The position numbers and the translations under genes are program-made. The notes beneath the pieces were generated by a model that saw only the letters and a list, made by a program, of their open reading frames with translations, did not search any database and was not told where the DNA came from. Below are positions 27,445-35,991 of a DNA stretch of 64,000 nt, in pieces. This DNA is from Clostridiales bacterium. GTDB taxonomy: Bacteria > Bacillota > Clostridia > Christensenellales > QALW01. The stretch spans positions 1 to 64,000 of the forward strand of contig SVIH01000003.1 of NCBI GenBank assembly GCA_015069575.1, given 5' to 3'. Within the stretch, counting starts at the first letter, position 1; each line of letters begins with the position of its first letter.

Positions 27445-29133
27445 TTGCAAGCTAAACTTGTTTTTGAAAACGGAAATACTGAATTTCGCAATGTTACTAT
27501 TAAAGAATCAGATGGCGTTACCATTGCCTCTCTTTCACCTGAAGAAATTGGTTCAGGTGTTTCATATGTTGATTTTTTATTTGACCACTTAACCGCTAAA
27601 GTTGGTGACCCAGGTTATTTTGTTACCGATGCAATTTTGAACGGTACAATTATTACTGAGTTCAAACCCCGTGAAGAAACAAAGGTTGCACCTACTACAT
27701 ATGCCTTTATTGGCTGTTATGGACAATGTTACGGAACAGATGGTATACTTGGTATTGTTACCGGTATGCGCTATGATTTTGGTTCTGTTGTTCAATATTA
27801 CAATGGTACATATTCTACTTATCCCCGTTTTTATCTGGATGGCGATTATCCATATGAAGATATTAAAGTAGAATTCTATCATCTTGAAGACGGTAGTTAT
27901 TCTTCAATGGCAAGAAAATACCGGGAATATCAACTTACCCGTGGTGGATGCGTTCCACTTGCAGAACGCGTTAAAAAAGACCCACGCCTTAAAAAAAGTG
28001 TTGATTCTATTGCAGTTCGTGTGCGTCAGGGTTGGAAGCCTGTTCCAAGTCCTGTAGAAAATCAGACCCCTGAAACTGAACCGCCTATGCATGTTGCATG
28101 CACATTCTCCCGTGTTGGTGATATTGCAGAAGAATTCCGTAAGGCAAACATTCCTGAAGCAGAATTCTGCCTTGTTGGTTGGAATTATGGCGGACATGAT
28201 GGCCGTTTCCCACAAATATTCCCGCCTGACCCACGCCTTGGCGGTGAAGAAGAAATGGTTAAACTTATTAAAAAGGTTAAAGATTTAGGCTATGGTATTG
28301 TTTGCCACGACGATGCCACCGCTGCATACACAATTGCCGATTGCTTTGATGAAGAATATCTTTTAAGAAATAAAGACGGTAATCTTCATCTGAGACCTAC
28401 CTTATGGTCAGGCGGCAGACCTCACAAAATATGCCCCCAAAGAGAATATGAAAGATTCGAAGTTGAAAATCAGGAAAAACTTGCACAGTTAGGTTTTGAA
28501 GGTATTCACTATATTGATGTTATTACAATTTTACCGTTGCTTAAGTGTTACGATCCCCGTCATCCACTTTCAAGGCAAGACTCTGCATATTGGTATCGCA
28601 AGATAATGAAATTGAGCAGAGAAAAATTCGGTGGTTTTTCTTCAGAATCAAGTTTTGATTTTGCTGCTTCTGATCTTGATTATGTACTTTATGCAACATT
28701 CAGTGAAGGCAAACCTGCGCAACATCCATTCTCTGACAGGGTTGTTCCCTTCTTTGAATTAGTTTACCACGGAATTATGCTTTATAACCCCTGTACATTT
28801 ACTTTAAATTACTGTGCTAAAGGCGTAGATAACCGTTTAAAGTATATTGAATACGGTGGAAGACCCCTTGCATGCTATTATGCTAACTTTGCACAGCACG
28901 ATCATTGGATGGGATTAGAAGATCTTTTATGTGATAATGATGAACAACTTGCTGACAGCGTAAAACGCGTAAAACAAATGGCTGATGACTATGCTCTTTT
29001 TGAAAGTGTTCGTTATGAGTTTATGGATTCCCACGAAAAGATTGCTGACGGTGTATTCCGTACAGTTTATTCAAATGGCATGACCGTTACTGTTGATTAC
29101 AATAAAGGCACATTTGATATTACAAATAAATAA
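27445..29133 (+). CDS. Cytoplasmic glycoside hydrolase-like protein (DUF5696-like)
   Basis: About 562 residues without signal peptide or membrane segment. The N-terminal 180 residues are beta-rich (GIVTGMRYDFGSV), followed by a TIM-barrel-like region with VGWNYGGHDGRFPQIFPPDP, IVCHDDATAAY, IHYIDVITILPLLKCYDP and FGGFSSESSFDFA; acidic residues at strand ends suggest a retaining or inverting glycosidase. It resembles the uncharacterised DUF5696 group, but I cannot name the sugar. I prefer TTG 27445 because AAAGGAT lies 8 bases upstream; the ATG at 27436 directly abuts that site. It has its own strong promoter. Confidence 0.7.
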   Translation: MQAKLVFENGNTEFRNVTIKESDGVTIASLSPEEIGSGVSYVDFLFDHLTAKVGDPGYFVTDAILNGTIITEFKPREETKVAPTTYAFIGCYGQCYGTDGILGIVTGMRYDFGSVVQYYNGTYSTYPRFYLDGDYPYEDIKVEFYHLEDGSYSSMARKYREYQLTRGGCVPLAERVKKDPRLKKSVDSIAVRVRQGWKPVPSPVENQTPETEPPMHVACTFSRVGDIAEEFRKANIPEAEFCLVGWNYGGHDGRFPQIFPPDPRLGGEEEMVKLIKKVKDLGYGIVCHDDATAAYTIADCFDEEYLLRNKDGNLHLRPTLWSGGRPHKICPQREYERFEVENQEKLAQLGFEGIHYIDVITILPLLKCYDPRHPLSRQDSAYWYRKIMKLSREKFGGFSSESSFDFAASDLDYVLYATFSEGKPAQHPFSDRVVPFFELVYHGIMLYNPCTFTLNYCAKGVDNRLKYIEYGGRPLACYYANFAQHDHWMGLEDLLCDNDEQLADSVKRVKQMADDYALFESVRYEFMDSHEKIADGVFRTVYSNGMTVTVDYNKGTFDITNK

Positions 29134-29145
29134 TACTATTAAAAT

Positions 29146-29177
29146 AGAAAAAGCCCTTTTAAAAAGGGCTTTTTATT
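29146..29177. terminator. Bidirectional terminator between the glycosidase-like gene and pgm
   Basis: AAAAAGCCCTTTT pairs with AAAAGGGCTTTTT around a 1-3 base loop, between convergent genes. Confidence 0.85.
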
Positions 29178-30872
29178 TTATTGAATTAAAGTTTTTATAG
29201 AAGAATACATCTCTTCTACCCTACTTTTTGCTTTTTGTTGGCTTTCGCCTTTAACAAACATATAAATTTTTAACTTAGGTTCAGTTCCTGATGGGCGCAC
29301 AACGAATGAGCAACCATCACTTAACTTATAGGCTAGGACATTAGATTTTGGTAATAAAATCGGTGTTTCGCCATGCTTGTTTTTAGTTATTGAAAGTTTG
29401 TAATCACTTGTTTCAATAATATCTGCACCTGCAACTGACTTTGGCGGTGCCTGACGAAGTTGTTCCATTATTGAAGCCATCTTCTTTAAACCTGATGCGC
29501 CTTCAAAGGCAAAAGTAACGGTTTTGTTTTCATAATATCCAAACTCTTTAAACATATCTTCAAGCACATCTACAAGCGTTTTGCCTTTAGATTTATAATA
29601 CGCCGTCATATCAGCAATAAGCATTACTGCACTTATTGCATCTTTATCACGAACATATTCACCTAAAAACAGATAACCGTAACTTTCTTCAAATCCTAAA
29701 AGATAATCATCTAACCTGTTGTTTTCTTCAAGTTCGGCAATAACGCCACCGATAAATTTAAAACCTGTTAATACGCTTTCAAGTTTAACACCGTATTTTT
29801 GTGTAACCGCATCAACCATTGCAGTTGTAACAATAGTTTTAACTGCAACAGGATTTTTGGGCATTGTTCCGTTTAATGTTTTTGCACGGCATATATAATC
29901 AAGCATTAAAACACCCATTTCGTTGCCTGTTATAAGCCTGAAATCACCATTATGTTTTACAGCAACACCTACACGGTCAGCATCAGGATCTGTGGCAATT
30001 AATATATCTCCGTTTGTTTTTTCTAAAAGCTCAAGACCTTTTTCAAGGGCTTCACGGATTTCAGGGTTAGGATATGAACAGGTTGGGAAATTACCGTCAG
30101 GCATTTCTTGTTCTTTAACAACTGATATATTCTTTACGCCCATTTTTTTCATAACTAAATCAACAGGTCTTCTTCCTGTTCCGTTAAGAGGGGTGTAAAC
30201 AATATTAAGATTTTTTACTGCATCCTTAGCTTCATAAACACGCTTTTTAAGTATTGCATCAACAAATCCTTCTACAACACTATCGGGAATAATATTGATA
30301 TTTTTATCATTCTTATCTGCAAGTTCAACTTTGAACATATCTGTTTTGTTGATATATGTTAAAATTGCATCTGCCATTTCAGGCCCTGCCTGACAACCAT
30401 CAGGACCATAAACTTTATATCCATTATACTTTGCCGGATTATGACTTGCTGTAATAACAATACCGCCATCGCACTTATAATGCCTTAAAGCATAAGAAAG
30501 CATGGGAGTTGGCATAAGTTCACTATAAATATATACTTTAATACCGTTTTTAGCCATAATGCGTGCACTAACCCAGGCAAACAGTTCAGAATTTATTCTT
30601 GAATCATAGGCTATGGCAATTGAAGGCGATTTAAAATTTTCCTTTAAATATTTAGCAAATCCTTCACTTGCCTTACCAACAGTATAAATATTCATTCTAT
30701 TGGTACCTGCACCTAAAATACCCCTTAACCCTGCAGTGCCAAATTCAAGATCTTTATAAAAACTTTCAAAAATCTCGTTTTCATTGCCTTCCATTAATTT
30801 AAGTTGATTTAAAACCTCTTGGTCAATATTTTCTTGTTCAAGCCAGTAATTATATTTTTCTTGTTCCGTCAT
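29178..30872 (-). CDS. pgcA: Alpha-phosphoglucomutase / phosphomannomutase
   Basis: A 564-residue enzyme interconverting glucose 1- and 6-phosphate. The phosphoserine loop is TASHNPAKYNGYK (about residue 141), the metal loop DPDADRVG, the sugar loop GFEESYGYL and the phosphate loop VRPSGTEPKLKIY. Length and motif spacing match the Firmicute PgcA group rather than the shorter GlmM (about 450). GGAGGAAG lies 6 bases before the ATG. It would feed glucose 1-phosphate into sugar nucleotides, which the glucan synthase in this window needs. Confidence 0.93.
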   Translation of the reverse strand: MTEQEKYNYWLEQENIDQEVLNQLKLMEGNENEIFESFYKDLEFGTAGLRGILGAGTNRMNIYTVGKASEGFAKYLKENFKSPSIAIAYDSRINSELFAWVSARIMAKNGIKVYIYSELMPTPMLSYALRHYKCDGGIVITASHNPAKYNGYKVYGPDGCQAGPEMADAILTYINKTDMFKVELADKNDKNINIIPDSVVEGFVDAILKKRVYEAKDAVKNLNIVYTPLNGTGRRPVDLVMKKMGVKNISVVKEQEMPDGNFPTCSYPNPEIREALEKGLELLEKTNGDILIATDPDADRVGVAVKHNGDFRLITGNEMGVLMLDYICRAKTLNGTMPKNPVAVKTIVTTAMVDAVTQKYGVKLESVLTGFKFIGGVIAELEENNRLDDYLLGFEESYGYLFLGEYVRDKDAISAVMLIADMTAYYKSKGKTLVDVLEDMFKEFGYYENKTVTFAFEGASGLKKMASIMEQLRQAPPKSVAGADIIETSDYKLSITKNKHGETPILLPKSNVLAYKLSDGCSFVVRPSGTEPKLKIYMFVKGESQQKAKSRVEEMYSSIKTLIQ

Positions 30873-30975
30873 CTTTCTTCCTCCGTTTTATAAAATAATT
30901 TGCTGTGTACATGCTGTAAAAAGTAAAATTTTTGCGGATTAAAAACTATTAATTTCATTAAATTTAACTAGTAGT

Positions 30976-31004
30976 ATTATACTATAATTATACAAAAATT
31001 ACAA
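30976..31004 (-). promoter_or_regulatory. Promoter of phosphoglucomutase
   Basis: Reverse-strand TTGTAA, 17-bp spacer, consensus TATAAT, about 100 bases before the ATG at 30872; the leader between them holds nothing I recognise. Confidence 0.6.
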
Positions 31005-31011
31005 TACAAAA

Positions 31012-31869
31012 TTAGTTAAATACTTGTGAAAAAGCCTGTGCTACAAGTTCGGCACTTGCTTGCACCTGCTGTAAATTATTTTTTTCGTTACCCATTTCGA
31101 TTAACAAGCAGGCATCAGAAACATGTTGATTAAACCTTTTATCTTTAAATATAATTTTTTTAGCTACGCCCGGACACAGTTCATTTAATTTATCTGTTAA
31201 GAGTTTTGCTATTTTATAATTTTCTTGCCAATTGGGTTTATATGTATAATTTTCGCCGTTTGCCACAACAAAGGCAATGTATGCATATTCTTTACCGTTA
31301 TTTTCAATAAAATTAGGTTCTTTACCGCCATATGCATCTCTGTGCATATCTACATAAATATCGACTTTACCAAAATAATTTTTTATTGTATTATAACTTG
31401 TATCATATGCATTATAAAAACCGTTCTCGACATTATCTGTTTTATCATGAACAACATTAAAACCAAAATTTTGTAAGTCAGTTTTTAATTTATCCCCTAC
31501 TTTTACAATGCTGTAATCCTGATCTTTTGTTCTGCCAACACTTGTTTCAACATAATCCTGATCGCCTTTTAAAAATGCTTCATCAGTGTGGGTATGATAA
31601 ATTAATACAGTGTTTATCTTTTTTACCTTAAAATCCTCTTTTAATATAGAAACATTTATATTATCAATTTCTATCTGCATATTTTGCGGTATTTCTTCAG
31701 GCACGAGATCAATATATATTTCTTTACTTGCTTTGCGCGAATCGATTCCTAAAAAAAACGAAACCGCTTTTGAAATAATATCATCTTTAAAACTACTTTC
31801 AGATGTAGGTGATAATGCCGAAATTGTTAATAAAATAAATGATAAAATACTGCAAGTCCATTTTTTCAT
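31012..31869 (-). CDS. spoIIP: Stage II sporulation protein P (SpoIIP)
   Basis: A 285-residue peptidoglycan amidase/endopeptidase that thins the septal wall and drives engulfment together with SpoIID and SpoIIM. A hydrophobic N-terminal segment (residues 5-20) anchors or exports it. The SpoIIP domain is clear: VLIYHTHTDEAF, VDIYVDMHRDAYGG and NQHVSDACLLIEMGNEKNN, holding the zinc ligands and glutamate. It is shorter than the B. subtilis protein (about 400) because the linker before the domain is short. It follows gpr as in B. subtilis. The GGGAGTG ribosome binding site lies in a hairpin. Confidence 0.92.
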   Translation of the reverse strand: MKKWTCSILSFILLTISALSPTSESSFKDDIISKAVSFFLGIDSRKASKEIYIDLVPEEIPQNMQIEIDNINVSILKEDFKVKKINTVLIYHTHTDEAFLKGDQDYVETSVGRTKDQDYSIVKVGDKLKTDLQNFGFNVVHDKTDNVENGFYNAYDTSYNTIKNYFGKVDIYVDMHRDAYGGKEPNFIENNGKEYAYIAFVVANGENYTYKPNWQENYKIAKLLTDKLNELCPGVAKKIIFKDKRFNQHVSDACLLIEMGNEKNNLQQVQASAELVAQAFSQVFN

Positions 31870-31874
31870 TAAAA

Positions 31875-31909
31875 ATCACTCCCATCAATAAATGATATTA
31901 GTGATGGGA
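31875..31909 (-). promoter_or_regulatory. Hairpin masking the spoIIP ribosome binding site
   Basis: In the gpr-spoIIP gap, TCCCATCA (31880-31887) pairs with TGATGGGA (31902-31909); ATCACT (31875-31880) can instead pair with AGTGAT (31900-31905). On the reverse strand both alternatives bury the GGGAGTG that precedes the spoIIP ATG. Confidence 0.5.
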
Positions 31910-31914
31910 TTTTT

Positions 31915-32829
31915 TTAGAACATATAACTTTGTATTTCATTTAACGAAATATTATTGTGTAGCGCAAGATTTATTCCGTCAGCAATAATTTTTGCGCTGT
32001 CTTTTGCAATAATATCTATTTCTTTAGGTGTTACCACCATATCTTCCATTGAAAATGACGCCATTTTTCTTGCAGCATCTTCAACTTTTTGTTCGCTTTG
32101 CCCTGTTATATCACTTAAAAGATCTACTGCAGCATCATAAACAAGACTGGAAGCATATATCACCGTTGGTACACCCATTGCTATAACAGGAACGCCGATG
32201 GTCTCTTTTGTTAATGCAATGCGCTTGTTACCAACCCCTGCACCTGGCTCTATCCCTGTATCTGTTAATTGAAAAGTAGAAAACATTCTTTCACTTCTTC
32301 TTGCGGCAAGAGCATCTATTACTATGATTGCACAAACTTGCGTTTTTGATATAATACCTTTGATAACATCAGCACTTTCAAGCCCCGTTACGCCTAAAAC
32401 ACCGGGTGCTATAGCACAAACAGAATTCATTCGCTCATCTGCTTCATTAGGAAGATACTCCAGTATATGCCTTGTTACAAAAATATTTTTAACAACCATA
32501 GGTCCGATTGAATCAGGCGTCATGCTCTCATTTCCAAGCCCCACAACTAAAACCGTCTTGTCTTTTTCAGCAGGGACAAGTTTTTTAATTTCATCTGCTA
32601 TTGCTTTACTGATTTTTATATATTCTTCTGTATCCCTTGAAAGCAATGCATCTGTTTCAAAAGAAATATATTTTCCTTGCCTTTTGCCTATTCTTTCTTC
32701 AGCTTCTTTATTTAACACTTCTACTTGAGTGCCTTTAATTCCGTATTTTTTGATTTTTTCACTTTTTATGCCTGTTAGTGAACTATCAACTTCTGCCGCT
32801 TCGGTAATTAAGTCGGTTCTGAATATCAT
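31915..32829 (-). CDS. gpr: Germination protease Gpr
   Basis: A 304-residue member of the A25 family, which degrades small acid-soluble DNA-binding proteins when spores germinate. Family blocks include RTDLITEAAE near the start, VVGLGNESMTPDSIGP, IAPGVLGVTGLESADVI, IVIDALAARR and IEPGAGVGNKR. The N-terminal residues before DLITEA include the propeptide that is removed during activation. Order gpr-spoIIP and divergence from rpsT match the classic Bacillus arrangement. I could not find a convincing sigma-G promoter upstream. Confidence 0.95.
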   Translation of the reverse strand: MIFRTDLITEAAEVDSSLTGIKSEKIKKYGIKGTQVEVLNKEAEERIGKRQGKYISFETDALLSRDTEEYIKISKAIADEIKKLVPAEKDKTVLVVGLGNESMTPDSIGPMVVKNIFVTRHILEYLPNEADERMNSVCAIAPGVLGVTGLESADVIKGIISKTQVCAIIVIDALAARRSERMFSTFQLTDTGIEPGAGVGNKRIALTKETIGVPVIAMGVPTVIYASSLVYDAAVDLLSDITGQSEQKVEDAARKMASFSMEDMVVTPKEIDIIAKDSAKIIADGINLALHNNISLNEIQSYMF

Positions 32830-32916
32830 ACATACCTCTTTAAAAAAGTTTTTTCTATAAAGACAGTATGTTCTTAAAAAATTTTTTTATTCATTGTGTT
32901 TATTTTAAAAAAATCC

Positions 32917-32945
32917 TTGCCAAAAAATGCAGTTCGTGTTAGAAT
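32917..32945 (+). promoter_or_regulatory. Sigma-A promoter of rpsT
   Basis: TTGCCA, 17-bp spacer, TAGAAT, about 40 bases before the rpsT ATG; GGGAGGG provides the ribosome binding site. Confidence 0.7.
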
Positions 32946-32986
32946 ATGTCCGTTAATATGTATTATGTTGTTGGGAGGGAAAGTCC

Positions 32987-33250
32987 ATGGCTAATATAAA
33001 ATCAGCAAAAAAGAGAATTAAGGTTACTGCAAAAAAGGCTTTGCGCAACCGCAGCGTTAAATCCGCTATGAAGACAAATCTTAAAAAATTCTATGCTGTT
33101 GTTGAATCCGGTGATAAAGCTGCTGCTGCTGCAATGTTACCTGCAATTACAGCTGTTGTTGATAAAGCTGCTGCAAAAGGTATTCTTCATAAGAATGCTG
33201 CTGCACACAAAAAATCACAGCTTGCAACTGCCGTTAACAAAATGGCTTAA
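32987..33250 (+). CDS. rpsT: 30S ribosomal protein S20
   Basis: An 87-residue, lysine- and alanine-rich helical protein that binds 16S rRNA early in 30S assembly. MANIKSAKKRIKVT at the start and GILHKNAAAHKKSQLA near the end are diagnostic. It is monocistronic with its own promoter and terminator, and diverges from gpr. Confidence 0.98.
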   Translation: MANIKSAKKRIKVTAKKALRNRSVKSAMKTNLKKFYAVVESGDKAAAAAMLPAITAVVDKAAAKGILHKNAAAHKKSQLATAVNKMA

Positions 33251-33267
33251 TATTGCATATAAAATTA

Positions 33268-33293
33268 AGGCATCTTTCAGATGTCTTTTTTTT
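33268..33293 (+). terminator. Terminator of rpsT
   Basis: GGCATCT (33269-33275) pairs with AGATGTC (33279-33285), one G-T pair included, followed by eight T. Confidence 0.75.
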
Positions 33294-33323
33294 ACATTTT
33301 TTTACTGTAAAATAAATAAACTA

Positions 33324-33352
33324 TTGACATAAATTGTATAATGTAGTAAAAT
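33324..33352 (+). promoter_or_regulatory. Sigma-A promoter of the AbrB-like gene
   Basis: Consensus TTGACA, 17-bp spacer, TAAAAT; followed by a GGGGGGGAG ribosome binding site. A second TATAAT lies inside the spacer but is too close to the -35 box. Confidence 0.7.
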
Positions 33353-33379
33353 AATGTAAAAATATGGGGGGGAGATTTT

Positions 33380-33637
33380 ATGAAGGCTACTGGTACAGTT
33401 AGACCCGTTGATAGTTTAGGGCGCGTTGTTTTACCAATGGAACTTAGAAAAACCTTAGATATTGATGTTAGAGATACGGTTGAAATCTATGTAAGTGATA
33501 ATCAAGAAATTATCCTTAAAAAACATGAACCTGCATGTATTTTTTGCAATGAAACATCTGATGTTATTCATTTTGAAGGCAAAAAAATCTGCAAAAAATG
33601 TATTGATAAATTAAAGTTAGCAGCAGATAGTATTTAA
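33380..33637 (+). CDS. abrB: AbrB-family transition-state regulator with C-terminal zinc finger
   Basis: An 85-residue protein. Residues 1-50 are an AbrB/SpoVT swapped-hairpin DNA-binding domain (GTVRPVDSLGRVVLPMELRK, then IYVSDNQEIIL). Residues 54-78 carry CIFCNETSD...KKICKKC, a four-cysteine ribbon typical of clostridial AbrB-like proteins and absent from the Bacillus one. Dimers or tetramers would repress stationary-phase and sporulation genes; direct targets are not visible. Own promoter and terminator. Confidence 0.88.
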   Translation: MKATGTVRPVDSLGRVVLPMELRKTLDIDVRDTVEIYVSDNQEIILKKHEPACIFCNETSDVIHFEGKKICKKCIDKLKLAADSI

Positions 33638-33641
33638 TTTT

Positions 33642-33679
33642 TAAGAATTACTTATTTTTTAAGTAATTCTTTTTTTATT
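33642..33679 (+). terminator. Terminator of the AbrB-like gene
   Basis: Perfect 11-bp stem AAGAATTACTT/AAGTAATTCTT (33643-33653 with 33661-33671), followed by a T run. Confidence 0.85.
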
Positions 33680-33703
33680 TTTTATATTTTTTTGCAAAAT
33701 TTG

Positions 33704-33732
33704 TTGTGTTTTTAAAGGAAATAGTATATAAT
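33704..33732 (+). promoter_or_regulatory. Promoter of the CofE-like gene
   Basis: TTGTGT, 17-bp spacer, consensus TATAAT, about 70 bases before the ATG at 33804. Confidence 0.6.
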
Positions 33733-33803
33733 ATCTCTGTTATTTTTGTTTAGTTTTAATTAAACTAATTTTAAACTTTTTTAATGAAAGAAGGCAACAA
33801 AAA

Positions 33804-35003
33804 ATGAGCAAAAACGAAAGAAGAGTAGGTACTGTTTCAAGGGGTATCCGTTGCCCTATTATTCGCCAAGGTGACGATCTTGCGAAAATCGTTGCTGACA
33901 GCGTTTTGGAGGCTGCTGAAATTGAAGGCTTTTCAATTAATGACAGAGATGTTATTTCTATAACTGAATCTATCGTTGCAAGAGCCCAGGGCAATTACGC
34001 TTCTGTTAATGATATTGCTTCTGATGTAAAAACAAAATTTGGTGGTGGCACTGTTGGTGTTATCTTCCCTATTCTTTCAAGAAACAGATTTGCTATCTGC
34101 TTAAAGGGTATTGCAATGGGTGCAAAAAAGATTGTACTTATGCTTAGTTATCCTTCAGATGAAGTAGGAAACGAACTTGTTAGCCTTGATAAAATTGATG
34201 AGGCAGGAATTAATCCTTATTCTGATGTACTTTCAGAAGCAAAATACCGCGAGCTTTTTGGCGAAAACAAGCACGAATTCACAGGCGTTGATTACGTTGA
34301 ATATTATAAGGGCATTATTGAAGATGCAGGTGCTGAGGCTGAAATAGTTTTTGCTAATCAGGCGAAGGCAATTCTTGACTATACCGATTGCGTGCTTAAC
34401 TGCGATATTCACACCCGTGCACGCACAAAGCGTATATTAAAGGCTGCAGGCGCTAAAATTGTTTTAGGTCTTGATGAAATTCTTAATGCACCTGTTAACA
34501 ACAGCGGTTGTAATGAAATGTACGGTTTGTTAGGCTCAAACAAATCAACGGAAGATACTATCAAACTTTTCCCAAGAGAATGCAAAAACCTTGTTTTAGA
34601 TATTCAAAAGCGCATTTTTGATGCATGCAATAAGCATGTTGAAGTTATGGTTTATGGTGACGGTGCATTTAAAGATCCTAAAGGCAAAATTTGGGAGCTT
34701 GCTGATCCGGTAGTTTCACCTGCGTTTACAGATGGGCTTGTTGGCACACCAAACGAACTTAAACTTAAATATCTTGCAGATAATGATTTTAAGAATCTTT
34801 CAGGCGAGGCTTTAAAAGACGCTATTTCAAAGAGTATCCGTGAAAAACAGGATAATCTTGTTGGCAATATGGCTTCACAAGGCACAACACCACGCCAGCT
34901 TACAGATCTTATTGGTTCACTTTGTGACCTTACAAGTGGTTCAGGTGATAAAGGAACTCCTGTTGTTTTAGTTCAAGGCTATTTTGATAACTATACCAAT
35001 TAA
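33804..35003 (+). CDS. CofE-like protein (coenzyme F420-0:glutamate ligase family)
   Basis: A 399-residue protein with the CofE fold: GDDLAKIVADSV, DVISITESIVARAQG, FPILSRNRF and PVSPAFTDGLVGTPNELK. CofE adds glutamates to F420-0 in methanogens and actinobacteria. Clostridial members are longer than archaeal CofE (about 250) and occur where no F420 pathway is known; no other F420 gene is in this window. It may add glutamate or another amino acid to a different acid. It is monocistronic with its own promoter and shares a terminator with the next gene. Family assignment is good; substrate unknown. Confidence 0.75.
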   Translation: MSKNERRVGTVSRGIRCPIIRQGDDLAKIVADSVLEAAEIEGFSINDRDVISITESIVARAQGNYASVNDIASDVKTKFGGGTVGVIFPILSRNRFAICLKGIAMGAKKIVLMLSYPSDEVGNELVSLDKIDEAGINPYSDVLSEAKYRELFGENKHEFTGVDYVEYYKGIIEDAGAEAEIVFANQAKAILDYTDCVLNCDIHTRARTKRILKAAGAKIVLGLDEILNAPVNNSGCNEMYGLLGSNKSTEDTIKLFPRECKNLVLDIQKRIFDACNKHVEVMVYGDGAFKDPKGKIWELADPVVSPAFTDGLVGTPNELKLKYLADNDFKNLSGEALKDAISKSIREKQDNLVGNMASQGTTPRQLTDLIGSLCDLTSGSGDKGTPVVLVQGYFDNYTN

Positions 35004-35007
35004 ATAA

Positions 35008-35043
35008 AAATTAAAAGCACTCAAATTTGAGTGCTTTATTTTT
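35008..35043. terminator. Bidirectional terminator between the CofE-like and 2-hydroxyacid dehydrogenase genes
   Basis: AAAGCACTCAAA/TTTGAGTGCTTT perfect 12-bp palindrome with T run on the right and A run on the left, between convergent genes. Confidence 0.85.
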
Positions 35044-35991
35044 TTATCCAACAGTATTTTGTGCTTTACCATCAATAAACGCCTGTATGTTTTCTATTAC
35101 AAGTTTTAAAAGGCGTGTACGTGTTTCAACACCTGCCCATGCAATATGCGGTGTAATATAACAATTAGGCACATTAAATAACGGGCAATCTTTATCCATG
35201 GGTTCTTTTTTAAGAACATCTAACCCTGCGCCAAGTAATTTTTTACTTTCAAGAGCATTTCTTAGTGCATATTCATCAACCATACCGCCACGGGCAGTGT
35301 TAACAAAAACTGCTCCATCCTTCATTTTACTAAAAGCATCTTCATTCATTATGTTTTCGGAATCCTTGTTTAAAGGACAATGAAGCGTTACAATATCTGA
35401 ATTTTTTAAAAGTTCATCAAAAGAAACCTGCGTAACCGTTTCATCCTGAACTTTACTGCGATTATTAACAAGAATTCGCATATTAAAGGCTTTTGCAATT
35501 TCCCCTACCTGTTTGCCTATTGAGCCATACCCAACAATACCGATGGTTTTTTGCGAAAGTTCTGAAAGGGGCAATGGAAAATATGAAAATGTTCTGCTTT
35601 TAATCCAGTCGCCCTGTTTGACAGTTTCATTATATTCCCCTACTCTGTTTAAAATAGAAAGAATAAAAGCAAAGGTATGCTGCGCTACTGCTTCAGTTGA
35701 ATAGCCCGGTGCATTACAAACAGTAATACCTTTTTCGTTGGTATATTCAAGGTCAATATTATTATATCCCGTTGCAAACAAGCCAATATACTTAAGATTA
35801 TTTGCATCTTTAAGATTATGGCGGTTTAAAACAGTTTTATTTACTATAACTGCATCTGCATCTTTAATTCTTTGTGCAACCTGATCAGGTTCTGTAACAT
35901 CATAGATTGCAACTTCGCCGAACTGTTCAAAAACCTTTAATGATATATCTCCATTTGTTACCGTTGAAGCATCAGTTATTACTATTTTCAT
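35044..35991 (-). CDS. NAD-dependent D-2-hydroxyacid dehydrogenase
   Basis: A 315-residue enzyme reducing 2-keto acids to D-2-hydroxy acids or the reverse. The NAD loop is GIVGYGSIGKQ (about residues 151-161). The catalytic arginine lies in VNTARGGMVDE, the glutamate in LDVLKKEPM and the histidine in YITPHIAWAG. It looks nearest to hydroxypyruvate/glycerate dehydrogenases. AAGGAG lies 6 bases upstream; it overlaps the end of the MFS gene by 20 bases, so it is the last gene of the HD-M20-MFS operon. Substrate unproven. Confidence 0.88.
   Translation of the reverse strand: MKIVITDASTVTNGDISLKVFEQFGEVAIYDVTEPDQVAQRIKDADAVIVNKTVLNRHNLKDANNLKYIGLFATGYNNIDLEYTNEKGITVCNAPGYSTEAVAQHTFAFILSILNRVGEYNETVKQGDWIKSRTFSYFPLPLSELSQKTIGIVGYGSIGKQVGEIAKAFNMRILVNNRSKVQDETVTQVSFDELLKNSDIVTLHCPLNKDSENIMNEDAFSKMKDGAVFVNTARGGMVDEYALRNALESKKLLGAGLDVLKKEPMDKDCPLFNVPNCYITPHIAWAGVETRTRLLKLVIENIQAFIDGKAQNTVG

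Noticed and set aside
27436-27447. ATG at 27436 as the start of the glycosidase-like gene
   Set aside because: It directly abuts the AAAGG ribosome binding site; the TTG 9 bases on has proper spacing.
32830-32916. A sigma-G/F promoter for gpr
   Set aside because: No matching pair of boxes at a proper distance was seen on the reverse strand.
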